A stretch of DNA of 23,396 bases from JANOXC01 sp031418215 (GCA_031418215.1 JANOXC010000038.1:1-23396), one strand, 5' to 3'; positions 6,100-15,424 are shown, counted from the first letter of the stretch. Program-made: numbers and translations. Notes: a model not told the origin generated them from the letters alone.

Positions 6100-8520
6100 A
6101 TGAAAAAAATTAGTTTCTTTTTCGTTGTTATAATTTCATTAATTACAAACATTTCCGCTATTGGAAAAGCAATATTGGCAGGTAAGGTTACTGACCAAAA
6201 AACGGGTGAGGCATTACCTGGTGTTTCAATTTATTTTCCTGATTTAAAAATAGGAACGACGTCAAACATTGATGGAACATACAAGATTGATAACTTGCCG
6301 ACGACAAGGGTATTAGTTGAGGTAAGTTACATCGGTTACAAATTAATTGCTGAAAATATTGATCTAACTTCCACGACAATAAAAAATTTTTCAATGGAGG
6401 AGTCTGTCGCTGAACTAAATGAAGTTGTGGTAACTGGGCTGTCTAAGTCAGCTGAGAAGAATAGAACACCTACTTCTATAACTACGATATCGCCTCTTCA
6501 ACTCAAACAGCTTTCTGCAACAAACATCATTGATGCAATTGCAACACAACCCGGTATTTCACAAGTAACAACAGGTTCAGGAATTTCAAAACCGGTAATT
6601 CGTGGATTGGGATACAATCGTGTAGTAGTAGTTAATGACGGAATCAGGCAGGAGGGTCAACAGTGGGGCGATGAACACGGTATTGAAATTGATGAATTCT
6701 CAGTGAGCAAGGTTGAGATACTAAAAGGTCCGGCGAGTCTAGCTTTTGGTTCTGATGCAATGGCAGGAGTAATCAATATGCTACCCGCAGCAACATTACC
6801 AGAGGGAAAACTCCAAGGAAATATTCTTGCTAATTATCAAACAAATAATGGATTGATCGGCAGTTCATTCAATCTTGCAGGAAATCAGAAGGGGTTTATC
6901 TGGGACATTCGTTATTCAAATAAAATGGCTCATGCATATCAAAATAATTACGATGGATATGTATTTAATTCTGGTTACAAGGAAAAAAATTTTGGAGGGA
7001 TAGCCGGCATAAATAAATCATGGGGTTATTCCCATTTGCATTTCAGCATATATAATCTCACAACAGGGATAGTTGAAGGAGAGAGAGACAGTGCAACAGG
7101 TGAATTTGTAAAACCAATTGCTTTGAATGATTCAATAGAGGACGCAGTGATTACAACCAGTGGCGATTTCAAATCCTACACACCGCTTACACCATATCAG
7201 ATAATTCACCATTATAAATTTGTACTGAATAACAGTTTTATTTTTGGCAATTCAAGCTTGAAAAGCATTATCGGTTGGCAGCAAAATCAACGACAGGAGT
7301 ATGCTGATATTCTTAATCAAGGAAAGTATGGTCTTTATTTTCATATGAATACCATCAATTATGATGTTCGTTATGAACTTCCCGAAGCAAATGGTCTTGA
7401 TATTTCTTTTGGAATAAATGGCATGTATCAACAATCGCAAAATAGAGGCACAGAGTTTTTAATACCGGATTACAGTCTTTTTGATGTAGGCCTATTTGCC
7501 ATGGCGAAGAAATCTTTCCACCAACTTGATATCAGTGGGGGTTTGCGCTTTGATTCAAGAAATGAACATGGAAAAGATTTATACCTGGATAACGACGGAG
7601 TGAAAACAGAAACACCTGATGCAACATCATTACATCAATTCGCTCAATTCAACTCTACATTCAGCGGAATTTCAGGAAGTCTTGGCGCAACCTATCAATT
7701 CAATGAGGAAGTTTTTACAAAACTGAATTTATCAAAAGGTTTTCGTGCACCAAACATTGCAGAAATTTCTGCCAACGGTGTTCATGAAGGTACTGTCAAT
7801 TTCATTATTGGAGACCCCCAGCTAAAAGCTGAAAAAAGTTATCAGTTGGATTATGCACTTGGTTTGAATTTGGAGCACATCACAGCAGAAGCCGATTTGT
7901 TTTATAATAGTATTTCCAATTACATCTATCAGCAAAAATTAAACAGTGTTTTAGGTGGTGATTCTATCACTCAGGGATTCAGCACCTTTGAATACACTTC
8001 AGGAGACGCAAACCTTTTCGGAGGTGAATTCAGTATTGATATTCATCCGCATCCTCTGGATTGGTTGCATTTTGAAAACTCTTTTTCATATGTACAATCC
8101 GTTCAGCTCAATCAACCCGATTCAACAAAATATCTTCCGTTTACTCCCGCTCCAAAAATATCTACCGAGTTGCGGGCAAACAAAAGGAAGTTGGGTAATT
8201 CTTTTGCAAATGCGTATTTCAAAATTGGAGTTGATAATTATTTCAAACAAAATAAATTTTATGCTGCCTACGGAACAGAAACAGCAACCCCCGGCTATAC
8301 ACTTATCAATTTAGGAGTTGGAACAGATGTGATTTCAGGATCGAGAACATTGTTTTCTATTTACATTACAGTAACTAATATCGCCGATCTGGCTTATCAA
8401 AGTCATTTGAGCAGATTAAAATACAATGAGGTAAATAATGTAACAGGCCGCACCGGGGTTTATAATATGGGAAGAAATTTTAGTTGCAAGCTTATTGTTC
8501 CGATTAATTTTAGAAAATGA
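6100..8520 (+). CDS. TonB-dependent outer-membrane receptor, likely for a metal or metallophore
   Basis: Outer-membrane receptor of 806 residues. Order of parts: signal peptide (1 to about 23, MKKISFFFVVIISLI); carboxypeptidase-regulatory-like domain (about 28-108, 'AGKVTDQKTGEALPGVSIYF', 'NIDGTYKIDNLP'); 'LNEVVVTG' (TonB-box area, about 106-113); plug domain (about 120-235, 'KPVIRGLGYNRVVVVNDGIR', 'VEILKGPASLAFGSDAMAGVIN'); then the 22-strand barrel with the usual 'LSKGFRAPNIAEI' region. In the plug, 'QWGDEHGIEID' (188-198) resembles the Asp-His motif that follows the plug core in ZnuD-like and other metal receptors, which supports metal as substrate. The upstream His/Cys-rich secreted protein supports the same idea. 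Zinc or copper are guesses; an organic ligand remains possible. Length is normal for this receptor class. Confidence 0.9.
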   Translation: MKKISFFFVVIISLITNISAIGKAILAGKVTDQKTGEALPGVSIYFPDLKIGTTSNIDGTYKIDNLPTTRVLVEVSYIGYKLIAENIDLTSTTIKNFSMEESVAELNEVVVTGLSKSAEKNRTPTSITTISPLQLKQLSATNIIDAIATQPGISQVTTGSGISKPVIRGLGYNRVVVVNDGIRQEGQQWGDEHGIEIDEFSVSKVEILKGPASLAFGSDAMAGVINMLPAATLPEGKLQGNILANYQTNNGLIGSSFNLAGNQKGFIWDIRYSNKMAHAYQNNYDGYVFNSGYKEKNFGGIAGINKSWGYSHLHFSIYNLTTGIVEGERDSATGEFVKPIALNDSIEDAVITTSGDFKSYTPLTPYQIIHHYKFVLNNSFIFGNSSLKSIIGWQQNQRQEYADILNQGKYGLYFHMNTINYDVRYELPEANGLDISFGINGMYQQSQNRGTEFLIPDYSLFDVGLFAMAKKSFHQLDISGGLRFDSRNEHGKDLYLDNDGVKTETPDATSLHQFAQFNSTFSGISGSLGATYQFNEEVFTKLNLSKGFRAPNIAEISANGVHEGTVNFIIGDPQLKAEKSYQLDYALGLNLEHITAEADLFYNSISNYIYQQKLNSVLGGDSITQGFSTFEYTSGDANLFGGEFSIDIHPHPLDWLHFENSFSYVQSVQLNQPDSTKYLPFTPAPKISTELRANKRKLGNSFANAYFKIGVDNYFKQNKFYAAYGTETATPGYTLINLGVGTDVISGSRTLFSIYITVTNIADLAYQSHLSRLKYNEVNNVTGRTGVYNMGRNFSCKLIVPINFRK

Positions 8521-8618
8521 GTACGTGACTTGCGATGAAAATGTGCGTTAAGTTAACCCGAAATTCAATATTTATTATTCATTAAATAACATTCAATATT
8601 CAACATTCCATCTTTTCC
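8521..8618. other. Convergent intergenic gap with a short direct repeat
   Basis: The receptor gene and the exonuclease gene converge here. The word ATTCAATATT occurs at 8563-8572 and 8591-8600 in an A/T-rich low-complexity run. I see no strong hairpin-plus-T-tract terminator on either strand. Confidence 0.5.
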
Positions 8619-9395
8619 TTAAACAGGTTTAGAGCTAATGGACCGCAACCTCAACGCAGTTAAAACCTGCTTAGTCTCAGCGGGAAAATCTCCGCCCATC
8701 ATCCAGTCATAATAAGAAGGTTCTTTACTGAAAATTTCGGTTACACTTTTTCCCTTATGTTTTCCAAAATTGAATACTTCTTGTTTCTTTTCGTTAAATA
8801 CAATCCTGCCTGCCAAATCAACATTGGAATTCATGCTGGTAAACTGGTGAAGAAAATCAACATCTGGTTTTAACTCAGGATATCGTTGAAGTTGTGCTTC
8901 GAATACTTCAAAAGTGGCAGTGATGTCAGCCTCTGCGCTGTGGGCATTTTCAATTTCTTTACTGCAGTAAAATTTATAAGCTGCTGATAGTGTTCTTTGT
9001 TCCATCTTGTGAAAGATATTTTGCACATCAATCATTCTCCTGTTTTTCATTTCAAACTCGACACCGGCTCGAATGAATTCATCGACCAATAATGGGACAT
9101 CGTATTTATTGGAATTATATCCTGCTAAATCAGCATTGCCAATGAATTGTGATAACGAATGCGCCATTGCCTTAAAGGTTGGCTCACCGACTACATCTTT
9201 ATCATAAATTCCATGTATTTTAGAAACTTCTGCCGGAATAGGTATTTCAGGATTTACCCTGCGCGTTTTAATTTGTTTGCTGCCGTCAGGCATTAGTTTT
9301 AAAATACCAATCTCAACAATTCGATCGGTACCAATGATTAAGCCTGTTGCTTCTAAATCAAAGAAGACTAGCGGTCGTGTAAGGTTGAGTTGCAT
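8619..9395 (-). CDS. DEDDh 3'-5' exonuclease (DNA polymerase III epsilon-like) with C-terminal extension
   Basis: Protein of 258 residues. The RNase T/DnaQ-type exonuclease fold spans about 8-175: ExoI 'FFDLEATGL' (D13, E15), ExoII 'GYNSNKYDVPLL' (D99), ExoIII 'HSAEADITATFEVF' (H152, D157), so all four metal-binding acids and the catalytic His are present. Residues about 205-245 ('FNFGKHKGKSVTEIF ... PSYYDWMM') match the small DUF3820-like module often fused to such exonucleases in Bacteroidota. The enzyme should remove nucleotides from 3' ends of DNA or RNA; its true substrate is unknown. It is more likely a stand-alone nuclease than the replicative proofreading subunit. It begins 15 bases after the pruA stop, so the two are probably co-transcribed, although no functional link is evident. 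Confidence 0.88.
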   Translation of the reverse strand: MQLNLTRPLVFFDLEATGLIIGTDRIVEIGILKLMPDGSKQIKTRRVNPEIPIPAEVSKIHGIYDKDVVGEPTFKAMAHSLSQFIGNADLAGYNSNKYDVPLLVDEFIRAGVEFEMKNRRMIDVQNIFHKMEQRTLSAAYKFYCSKEIENAHSAEADITATFEVFEAQLQRYPELKPDVDFLHQFTSMNSNVDLAGRIVFNEKKQEVFNFGKHKGKSVTEIFSKEPSYYDWMMGGDFPAETKQVLTALRLRSISSKPV

Positions 9396-9410
9396 TGTTG
9401 TTTTATGTGA

Positions 9411-11042
9411 TTATTCCTGTGACATGAAAGGATAACGGTAGTCAGTTGGTGTTACAAAAGTTTCTTTAATTGTTCTGGGAGAAACCCATCGTAACAGATT
9501 AATCATACTTCCGGCTTTATCATTTGTGCCGGATGCGCGTGATCCTCCAAAAGGTTGTTGACCAACCACTGCTCCTGTACATTTATCATTGATGTAAAAA
9601 TTACCTGCAGCATGTGTGAGTTTCTTCAGTGCTGTTTGTATTGCATAGCGGTCGGTTGCCATCACTGCGCCTGTTAATGCATAAATACTGGTCTTGTCAA
9701 GTAACTCACAAGTTTCTTCAAATTTATTTTCATCATAAACATAAATAGTCAACACCGGTCCGAATAATTCTTCGCACATGGTAACATACAATGGATCTTT
9801 TGCAACAATAATTGTCGGTTTAATGAAATAACCTTTGCTCTTTTCATAAGTTCCACCTGCAATAATCTCCACACCAGGATCTTTTTTTGCATTGTCTATA
9901 TATAGAGCCAGTTTGTCAAAAGATTTCTCATCAATAACAGCATTAATGAAATTGCTGAAATCCTCTGTAGGCCCCATTTTCATTGAATCAAGATCTTTAA
10001 CCAAACCATCTTTGATTGCAGGCCAAAGGTTAGATGGAATGTAAGCACGTGAAGCAGCACTGCATTTTTGTCCCTGGTATTCGAAAGCGCCTCTTGATAA
10101 AGCAGTAACAACTTCTGCAGGATTTGCCGATTTATGTGCTATGATAAAATCTTTACCGCCAGTTTCACCTACAATTCTAGGATATGTTTTATAGGTAGAA
10201 ATATTATTTCCAATTGTTTTCCAGATGTCACGAAATACGCCTGTTGATCCGGTAAAATGAATTCCGGAAAAATCTTTGTGTGATAAAACCACATCACCGG
10301 TAACGGCCCCTGGAGTATAAACTAAGTTAATTACACCTGGAGGCACCCCGGCTTCCATAAAAACCTCCATCAATTGTCGGGCAGCATAAATTTGCGTGAA
10401 TGCAGGTTTCCATACAACTGTGTTACCCATCATGGCACATGAAGTTGGAAGATTTCCGGCAATGGCTGTGAAGTTAAATGGCGTCAATGCAAAAATAAAT
10501 CCCTCTAGCGGCCTTTGTTCTACGCGGTTATAAACACCGCGAGAAGAGATCGGTTGTTGCGTATATATTTCCCTTGCATATTGCACATTGAAACGAAGAA
10601 AATCAATCATCTCACATGCTGCATCAATTTCTGCCTGATAAACATTTTTGCTCTGCCCTAACATAGTGGCGGCATTGATCTTTGCACGATATGGCCCGGC
10701 CAGTAATTCAGCCGCTTTCATAAAAATGGAAGCTCGTTGTTCCCAAGGCATGAAGGCCCAATCATTTTTTGCTTTTAATGCTGCTTCAATTGCTAAGGTG
10801 ACATGCTTTGCTTCACCTAAAGAATATTTACCAAGCAAATGACGGTGATCATGCGGTGGGCGCAAGTCATTTTTTTTATCAGTATGAACAGCCTTACCTC
10901 CAATGTACATCGGTACATCCAATTCTATTGAACGGGCTTCGGTAATAGCTTCCTTTAATTGTTTTCGTTCTGGACTTCCGGGAGCATAATTTAAAATCGG
11001 CTCATTAATGGCAGGAGTAATGGGGTAGATTCCGTTTGACAT
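9411..11042 (-). CDS. pruA: L-glutamate gamma-semialdehyde dehydrogenase (delta-1-pyrroline-5-carboxylate dehydrogenase)
   Basis: Second enzyme of proline catabolism: oxidises glutamate semialdehyde, in equilibrium with pyrroline-5-carboxylate, to glutamate with NAD+ in the cytosol. At 543 residues it has the length of the stand-alone (ALDH4-type) enzyme. Visible active-site parts: 'TPFNFTAIAGNLPT' with N190, the NAD-binding 'HFTGST' (262-267), the general base in 'VGETGGKD' (E293), and the nucleophile in 'YQGQKCSAASR' (C327). The N-terminal 'NEPILNYAPGSPER' is typical of this subfamily rather than of generic aldehyde dehydrogenases. There is no fused proline dehydrogenase, so PutA function must be encoded by a separate gene elsewhere. 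A TAnnTTTG box lies 42 bases upstream and the exonuclease gene follows in the same direction. Confidence 0.95.
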   Translation of the reverse strand: MSNGIYPITPAINEPILNYAPGSPERKQLKEAITEARSIELDVPMYIGGKAVHTDKKNDLRPPHDHRHLLGKYSLGEAKHVTLAIEAALKAKNDWAFMPWEQRASIFMKAAELLAGPYRAKINAATMLGQSKNVYQAEIDAACEMIDFLRFNVQYAREIYTQQPISSRGVYNRVEQRPLEGFIFALTPFNFTAIAGNLPTSCAMMGNTVVWKPAFTQIYAARQLMEVFMEAGVPPGVINLVYTPGAVTGDVVLSHKDFSGIHFTGSTGVFRDIWKTIGNNISTYKTYPRIVGETGGKDFIIAHKSANPAEVVTALSRGAFEYQGQKCSAASRAYIPSNLWPAIKDGLVKDLDSMKMGPTEDFSNFINAVIDEKSFDKLALYIDNAKKDPGVEIIAGGTYEKSKGYFIKPTIIVAKDPLYVTMCEELFGPVLTIYVYDENKFEETCELLDKTSIYALTGAVMATDRYAIQTALKKLTHAAGNFYINDKCTGAVVGQQPFGGSRASGTNDKAGSMINLLRWVSPRTIKETFVTPTDYRYPFMSQE

Positions 11043-11084
11043 TTTATTGTTTCTTTAGCTATGACAATAGGTGAAAAGGTGGTG

Positions 11085-11092
11085 CAAAAATA
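11085..11092 (-). promoter_or_regulatory. Bacteroidota -7 box for pruA
   Basis: On the minus strand the sequence is TATTTTTG, an exact TAnnTTTG match, ending 42 bases before the pruA ATG. Expected leader length is about 35-40 bases. It lies in the 114-base gap between the helicase-nuclease stop and pruA, so pruA need not depend on readthrough. Confidence 0.55.
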
Positions 11093-11156
11093 GTAAATCG
11101 GCTTCTGAATACACCTGTTTAGGGAAACATCATGTGTATTATAACGGTTGTTGAAC

Positions 11157-14100
11157 CTAATTTACCGGGACCAATTTATTCGAGGATGTGTAAATTAGCC
11201 AGCATCGCACATCAGAATAGCCACAGTCAGTTAAAAGTTCCTTATACTTTAACGTTTGACGGTGATGTGAATCTTTTTCTTCGCCTGTTTTATAATCAAT
11301 AATTATTGCATTATTACCTTTAATCATTACCCTGTCAGGCCTTTGAATGGTGCCATCAGGGGCAATAAATTCTGTTTCATTCATCACTTGGTAGTACTCG
11401 TTGAACCATTGCTCACCTCTGCACAAATCAAATATTTGATTGATTGCCATTTCTAATACTTTCACATTTTTATCATCCAAATGAAATAAATTTTTTGCTT
11501 TATATATTGCCTGCTCAAGTTCTTTTTCATTGTGAATAAAAGAAAGCGTTTTATGAACCATTAAACCCGTTTCAATTTCTTTGGAAGTAAATGTATTTTC
11601 GGTTTTTAATGAAAGCAGGTGCTGCCATTTATGAATAGGGTAGGAGTTGAGTAAAACAGTTTCTGGTGAAAAAAGCCCCGATTTTTTATTAGCAGCAATT
11701 TCTGCCGATTTTGGTTCTAAATCACCAAAGGTTATTATTGAAGCATTTGTATCTATTTGTGGATGTGATTTTAAAATATCAATAATAAAATCACTAAGGG
11801 TCTTCTCAGTAGACTTTTCTTTGTTTAATACGGTAATATATAATTGTTGGCAAGCTCTTGTAAATGCTACGTATAATAAGTTCAGATTGTCTATATAATT
11901 TTCTTCTGCTACTTTTATATAACTTTCGCTAAAAATTGTTTCAAGTAGTTTTTCACTGGTATTCAACGGCCATTCATCCATTAAATTAAATGGATCAGAA
12001 TCAAAAGCATTCGCCCATAATAATGATCCTGCTTTGGGTTTTAATTTCCAGTCGGCAAATGGCATCATTACAATCTGAAATTGTAATCCTTTAGCTTTAT
12101 GTATGGTGGTGATTTGAATGGCATCGCTCTCTACAGGCATTATCACGCTGAAGTTTGCCCTTTCATTGGTTTCATCCCACCATTTAATAAAGGAAGAAAC
12201 ATCAGATGGATATTTTTGAAGATATTCAATAGTAACGTCCTGAAATCTTTGAATAAAAGCATCGGCAAACTGATTGAGACGGAAATGACTTATGATATGT
12301 GTTACAGTTTCATCGACAGGCAACATGGAAATGCTGCCTCTCAACTTACGAAAGCTTGCAAGTAGTGGTATTTGCGCATTATTTGTTGATTTGGAATCAA
12401 AAAAGGTGTGTAATGATTCTTTTATTAATTCTGAATCGTCGCGCAAGTACCATTCAATTTCTTTTGTTAATAGAATGTCTTCGGGGCTCATTAAATAGCG
12501 AAGACAATTGATGATAAAAATAACCTGCGGTGCTTTTGACAATAATAAGGAATCATTGGAACGTATCTGGTGTATGCCATTTTTATAAAGGAAATTGGCA
12601 ACCCGGTTTCCTTCATCATTTTTTCGAACAAGGATTGCTATATCACCATATTGATAACCGCTTGCTAACAGGTCATTAATCTGTTTTAACATTAAGTTCA
12701 ATGATCGATCTTGCCAATGATCATCATCGTCTTCAGCTTTATTTGCTAATAAATTAATTTGAACAAAGCCATTATTTTTGAATTTCTCAGGAAGTTGTTG
12801 ATGAAGCTGCCCTGCACCATAAGCCTCGTTGATTAGCGGTAAAGGCGACTTATTATAATGATCGAGAATAGCCGGTGCAGCAGCGAAAAAAGCATTATTA
12901 AATTCAATAATCTGTTTAGTACTTCGATAATTTACAGAAAGCTGTTGAACATTTATCAACTCCTCGAATGCAGACAGATCTTTTTCAACACCGTTGTGCA
13001 ATAGTTCCATATTGCCTCCACGCCATCTATAAATAGACTGTTTTACATCGCCAACAATTAGAGCAGACTTGTTATTGGCCAATACTTCACTAATGAGTGG
13101 TCGTATATTTTCCCACTGTATGCTGCTGGTGTCTTGGAATTCATCTAATAAATAATGGGAATAAAAGTTACCCGTTTTCTCAAATATTAGTGGAGTGTCA
13201 CTGCTTTGCACTGATGAACGGATTAATTTGTTGGCATCGCTAAGTGTAATAACATTGTATTCATCTCGGTAATGCTTAATTTCTTCATTTAACTTTGAAA
13301 GGATGCCTCTTACATAAATTAACGGCAACGCTTCAACAGCTGAATTATAAATTAAATAATTTGCATTATAAAAAGAAATTACTTCCAAAAGCAATGGGTG
13401 ACAAAATGAATTTACATAGCTAACCAATACCGGATTATTCCTTTTATCTTTACTTAACCATTTTTCCTCATCAAGTGATGTATCCAGAACACGCTTACCT
13501 GGCTTATATTTATCTGATGACAGTGGTGTGACGATTTTCATCAAATAGCCCGCAACACCACTTTCTTTATACGAAAAATCTTCTATGGAGTAGCCGTTTG
13601 ATTTTAACGATTGAACAAACTTGTTTCCAAACGCTGTCATCGTTTTTTCATACCCTGATCGGATAACCCTTAATTTTTTAATGATTTCATTGTATTCATT
13701 GTTGTCGAAATCAATTAAGGACGAAGCAGCCTCTTCATCAAAAAGGCGTTGTCCTATTTTAGATAATTCATCTTTTATTTTCCATCCTTTATCATACTCC
13801 ATTTTATATTCAATGAATTTCTCAAGGTTGCGCCTCAGTGTTTCATCTGATCCAACAAGGTTTAATAGTTGCTCACAGGCTTGACTGATGATATAACCCT
13901 GATCAAGTTCAATTTCAAAACGCAGTGATAGTTTGAGTTCGTGTGCAAGTGATTTTACGATTTCATTAAAGAAACTATCAATCGTAGAAATTGAAAAGCT
14001 ACTGTATTGATGCAGAATATTGGATAGCACTTCAGTGGCACGTTCCTGCAATGTACAGTTTGTTAAATTAATTTGCAATTCCAGTTCTTCGGAAAGTGAC

Positions 14101-14300
14101 GACACAGTGCCATTTGCCAATTCGCCAAGTGTTTTAATGATACGCCCTTTCATTTCCGCAGTCGCCTTGTTTGTAAAAGTGATGGCAAGGATATGCCTGA
14201 ACTGCATTGGGTATTGTAATGCAATCAACAAATATTCTTTGACAAGTGTATAAGTCTTACCACTACCTGCTGATGATCGATAGATGGTTAGGTTATGCAT
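11157..14300 (-). CDS. AddA/RecB-like UvrD-family helicase-nuclease
   Basis: Protein of 1047 residues for double-strand-break end processing. Superfamily 1A helicase motifs appear in order: Walker A 'SSAGSGKT' (9-16), motif Ia 'ILAITFTNKATAEMKGRI', motif II 'YLLDEFQDTSSIQWENI', motif III 'IVGDVKQSIYRWRGG', motif IV 'LSVNYRST', motif V 'TIHKAKGLQFQIVMMPF', motif VI 'LLYVAFTRACQQLYI'. The C-terminus carries a PD-(D/E)XK nuclease: 'RPDRVMI' (D989) and 'AIIIDYKTGEE' (D1002, K1004) followed by a Gln/Tyr motif. This is the architecture of AddA and RecB. The partner (AddB/RecC-like) is not in the window: neighbours are a DUF3078 gene upstream and pruA downstream. RecB and AddA cannot be separated safely from this alone, so no symbol is given. 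Confidence 0.9.
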   Translation of the reverse strand: MHNLTIYRSSAGSGKTYTLVKEYLLIALQYPMQFRHILAITFTNKATAEMKGRIIKTLGELANGTVSSLSEELELQINLTNCTLQERATEVLSNILHQYSSFSISTIDSFFNEIVKSLAHELKLSLRFEIELDQGYIISQACEQLLNLVGSDETLRRNLEKFIEYKMEYDKGWKIKDELSKIGQRLFDEEAASSLIDFDNNEYNEIIKKLRVIRSGYEKTMTAFGNKFVQSLKSNGYSIEDFSYKESGVAGYLMKIVTPLSSDKYKPGKRVLDTSLDEEKWLSKDKRNNPVLVSYVNSFCHPLLLEVISFYNANYLIYNSAVEALPLIYVRGILSKLNEEIKHYRDEYNVITLSDANKLIRSSVQSSDTPLIFEKTGNFYSHYLLDEFQDTSSIQWENIRPLISEVLANNKSALIVGDVKQSIYRWRGGNMELLHNGVEKDLSAFEELINVQQLSVNYRSTKQIIEFNNAFFAAAPAILDHYNKSPLPLINEAYGAGQLHQQLPEKFKNNGFVQINLLANKAEDDDDHWQDRSLNLMLKQINDLLASGYQYGDIAILVRKNDEGNRVANFLYKNGIHQIRSNDSLLLSKAPQVIFIINCLRYLMSPEDILLTKEIEWYLRDDSELIKESLHTFFDSKSTNNAQIPLLASFRKLRGSISMLPVDETVTHIISHFRLNQFADAFIQRFQDVTIEYLQKYPSDVSSFIKWWDETNERANFSVIMPVESDAIQITTIHKAKGLQFQIVMMPFADWKLKPKAGSLLWANAFDSDPFNLMDEWPLNTSEKLLETIFSESYIKVAEENYIDNLNLLYVAFTRACQQLYITVLNKEKSTEKTLSDFIIDILKSHPQIDTNASIITFGDLEPKSAEIAANKKSGLFSPETVLLNSYPIHKWQHLLSLKTENTFTSKEIETGLMVHKTLSFIHNEKELEQAIYKAKNLFHLDDKNVKVLEMAINQIFDLCRGEQWFNEYYQVMNETEFIAPDGTIQRPDRVMIKGNNAIIIDYKTGEEKDSHHRQTLKYKELLTDCGYSDVRCWLIYTSSNKLVPVN

Positions 14301-14325
14301 GTGGGAATAATAAATTATTTAGTAT

Positions 14326-14339
14326 TCCGCTTTTGCGGA
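14326..14339 (-). terminator. Small hairpin after the DUF3078 gene, weak terminator candidate
   Basis: TCCGC-AAAA-GCGGA on the minus strand, a 5-bp GC-rich stem 27 bases after the DUF3078 stop. No continuous T-run follows (AATACTAAATAATTT), so it may only reduce readthrough into the helicase-nuclease gene, which begins 25 bases later. Confidence 0.3.
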
Positions 14340-14365
14340 TAAAAAGACAATGACAAATTCAAACC

Positions 14366-15322
14366 TTAGAATTTATAGGCAAAACCTATGGAAAGCACTT
14401 CCTTAAATTGTGTTCTTGGACCGCCGACCTTACTTCCATTGGGATTTGTAACAGGAACAAGATAACCATTTTTGCTTTCGTATTTTTGTATGTCGATATT
14501 ATCATCATAAACCAATTGCGTACTGATGCTTGCCACCATCAATTTGTTGATCTTCATTGAAATTAATACCTCCCAATTTACATCGATATTCATGGGGTTT
14601 TCTACATAATTACTGAACAATTCCAATTTTGTAAGCAGGTTCACATTCGTTAATACATCTTTTTGAAATTTTGCATTTAGATAAGCACCAATTTCATAAC
14701 GGACTTTATCACCATCTTTTGTTTTAACACCATTTACATCATATTCCGCTTTGTCAACACCAAATGAGCCTTGATCAGCAAGCTCCTGGTCATTTACAAT
14801 TGTGATTTTTGCAGTTACAGGCGAAACAAAAAATGAAAGATGATCATTGGGTTTATAATCTACTCCAAGGGCCAACATAATATATGCAGGGGCAAGAAAT
14901 TTGGAAAGTAATGTTTTAGTAGAGTCGGTAGGGTAGTTATAACCATAATCAAACTGCGATTTAAAGTTGAATAAGCCGGTGTAAAAAAACTTCTTTTCTT
15001 CTGATGTTTTATAACCAAGTTTGGAGAGAAAGTCAATCTTGTCTTCGTTCTTTCTGATGCCTTGTTCTCCTTGTTTAATAAAGCCATAGCCGAGATCCAA
15101 AGAATTGTCCCACTCAATATGATTTTTTTTATAGTGGGCAAATAAGTTTAACAAACTTGCAAATGCCACTGAACTTTCACCGCCGGGTGCCCAGTTGGTA
15201 AGACTTGTTTGATTAAAATTAGCGCCAAACATACCCCCCTTATGCCAGAGTGTATCGGTTTGGGCTATTAATGATTGACTAACTAATGAAATGATAAAAC
15301 TTAAGGTAATAATTTTTTTCAT
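14366..15322 (-). CDS. DUF3078 family secreted / outer-membrane protein
   Basis: Protein of 318 residues with a signal peptide (MKKIITLSFIISLVSQSLIAQ, cleavage about residue 20). The mature chain opens with 'DTLWHKGGMFGANFNQTSLTNWAPGGESS', the hallmark of DUF3078, and continues as alternating beta-strands to a terminal aromatic 'LSIGFAYKF', the usual last strand of an outer-membrane barrel. Members are abundant in Bacteroidota and have no defined biochemical role. The start is fixed by the signal peptide. The gene has its own -7 box at 15417-15424 and a hairpin at the 5' end of the predicted leader. The helicase-nuclease gene follows 65 bases downstream and may share some readthrough transcript. 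Confidence 0.85.
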   Translation of the reverse strand: MKKIITLSFIISLVSQSLIAQTDTLWHKGGMFGANFNQTSLTNWAPGGESSVAFASLLNLFAHYKKNHIEWDNSLDLGYGFIKQGEQGIRKNEDKIDFLSKLGYKTSEEKKFFYTGLFNFKSQFDYGYNYPTDSTKTLLSKFLAPAYIMLALGVDYKPNDHLSFFVSPVTAKITIVNDQELADQGSFGVDKAEYDVNGVKTKDGDKVRYEIGAYLNAKFQKDVLTNVNLLTKLELFSNYVENPMNIDVNWEVLISMKINKLMVASISTQLVYDDNIDIQKYESKNGYLVPVTNPNGSKVGGPRTQFKEVLSIGFAYKF

Positions 15323-15390
15323 AATATGTTTAAGAATTAAAGGTGTTTATGCAAGCCTTCTGTAAATGGTTGTTTTCTTAAAATAAGGAA

Positions 15391-15409
15391 GGAGCAATAA
15401 ACTTGCTCC
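15391..15409 (-). promoter_or_regulatory. Hairpin at the 5' end of the DUF3078 leader
   Basis: A perfect 7-bp stem, GGAGCAA / TTGCTCC, around a 5-base loop. It lies just downstream of the -7 box at 15417-15424, so it would form at or within a few bases of the 5' end of the DUF3078 message, about 70 bases before the ATG. That position suits an mRNA-stabilising 5' stem or a short regulatory structure. On the minus strand it is followed by TTCCTTATTTT, so an attenuator-like role is also possible. Confidence 0.4.
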
Positions 15410-15416
15410 ATAACGG

Positions 15417-15424
15417 CAAAAATA
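15417..15424 (-). promoter_or_regulatory. Bacteroidota -7 box for the DUF3078 gene
   Basis: On the minus strand it reads TATTTTTG (exact TAnnTTTG), 94 bases before the ATG. It begins 11 bases downstream of the terminator of the preceding gene, which fits a new transcription unit. No convincing -33 element is seen because the terminator stem occupies that area. Confidence 0.5.
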
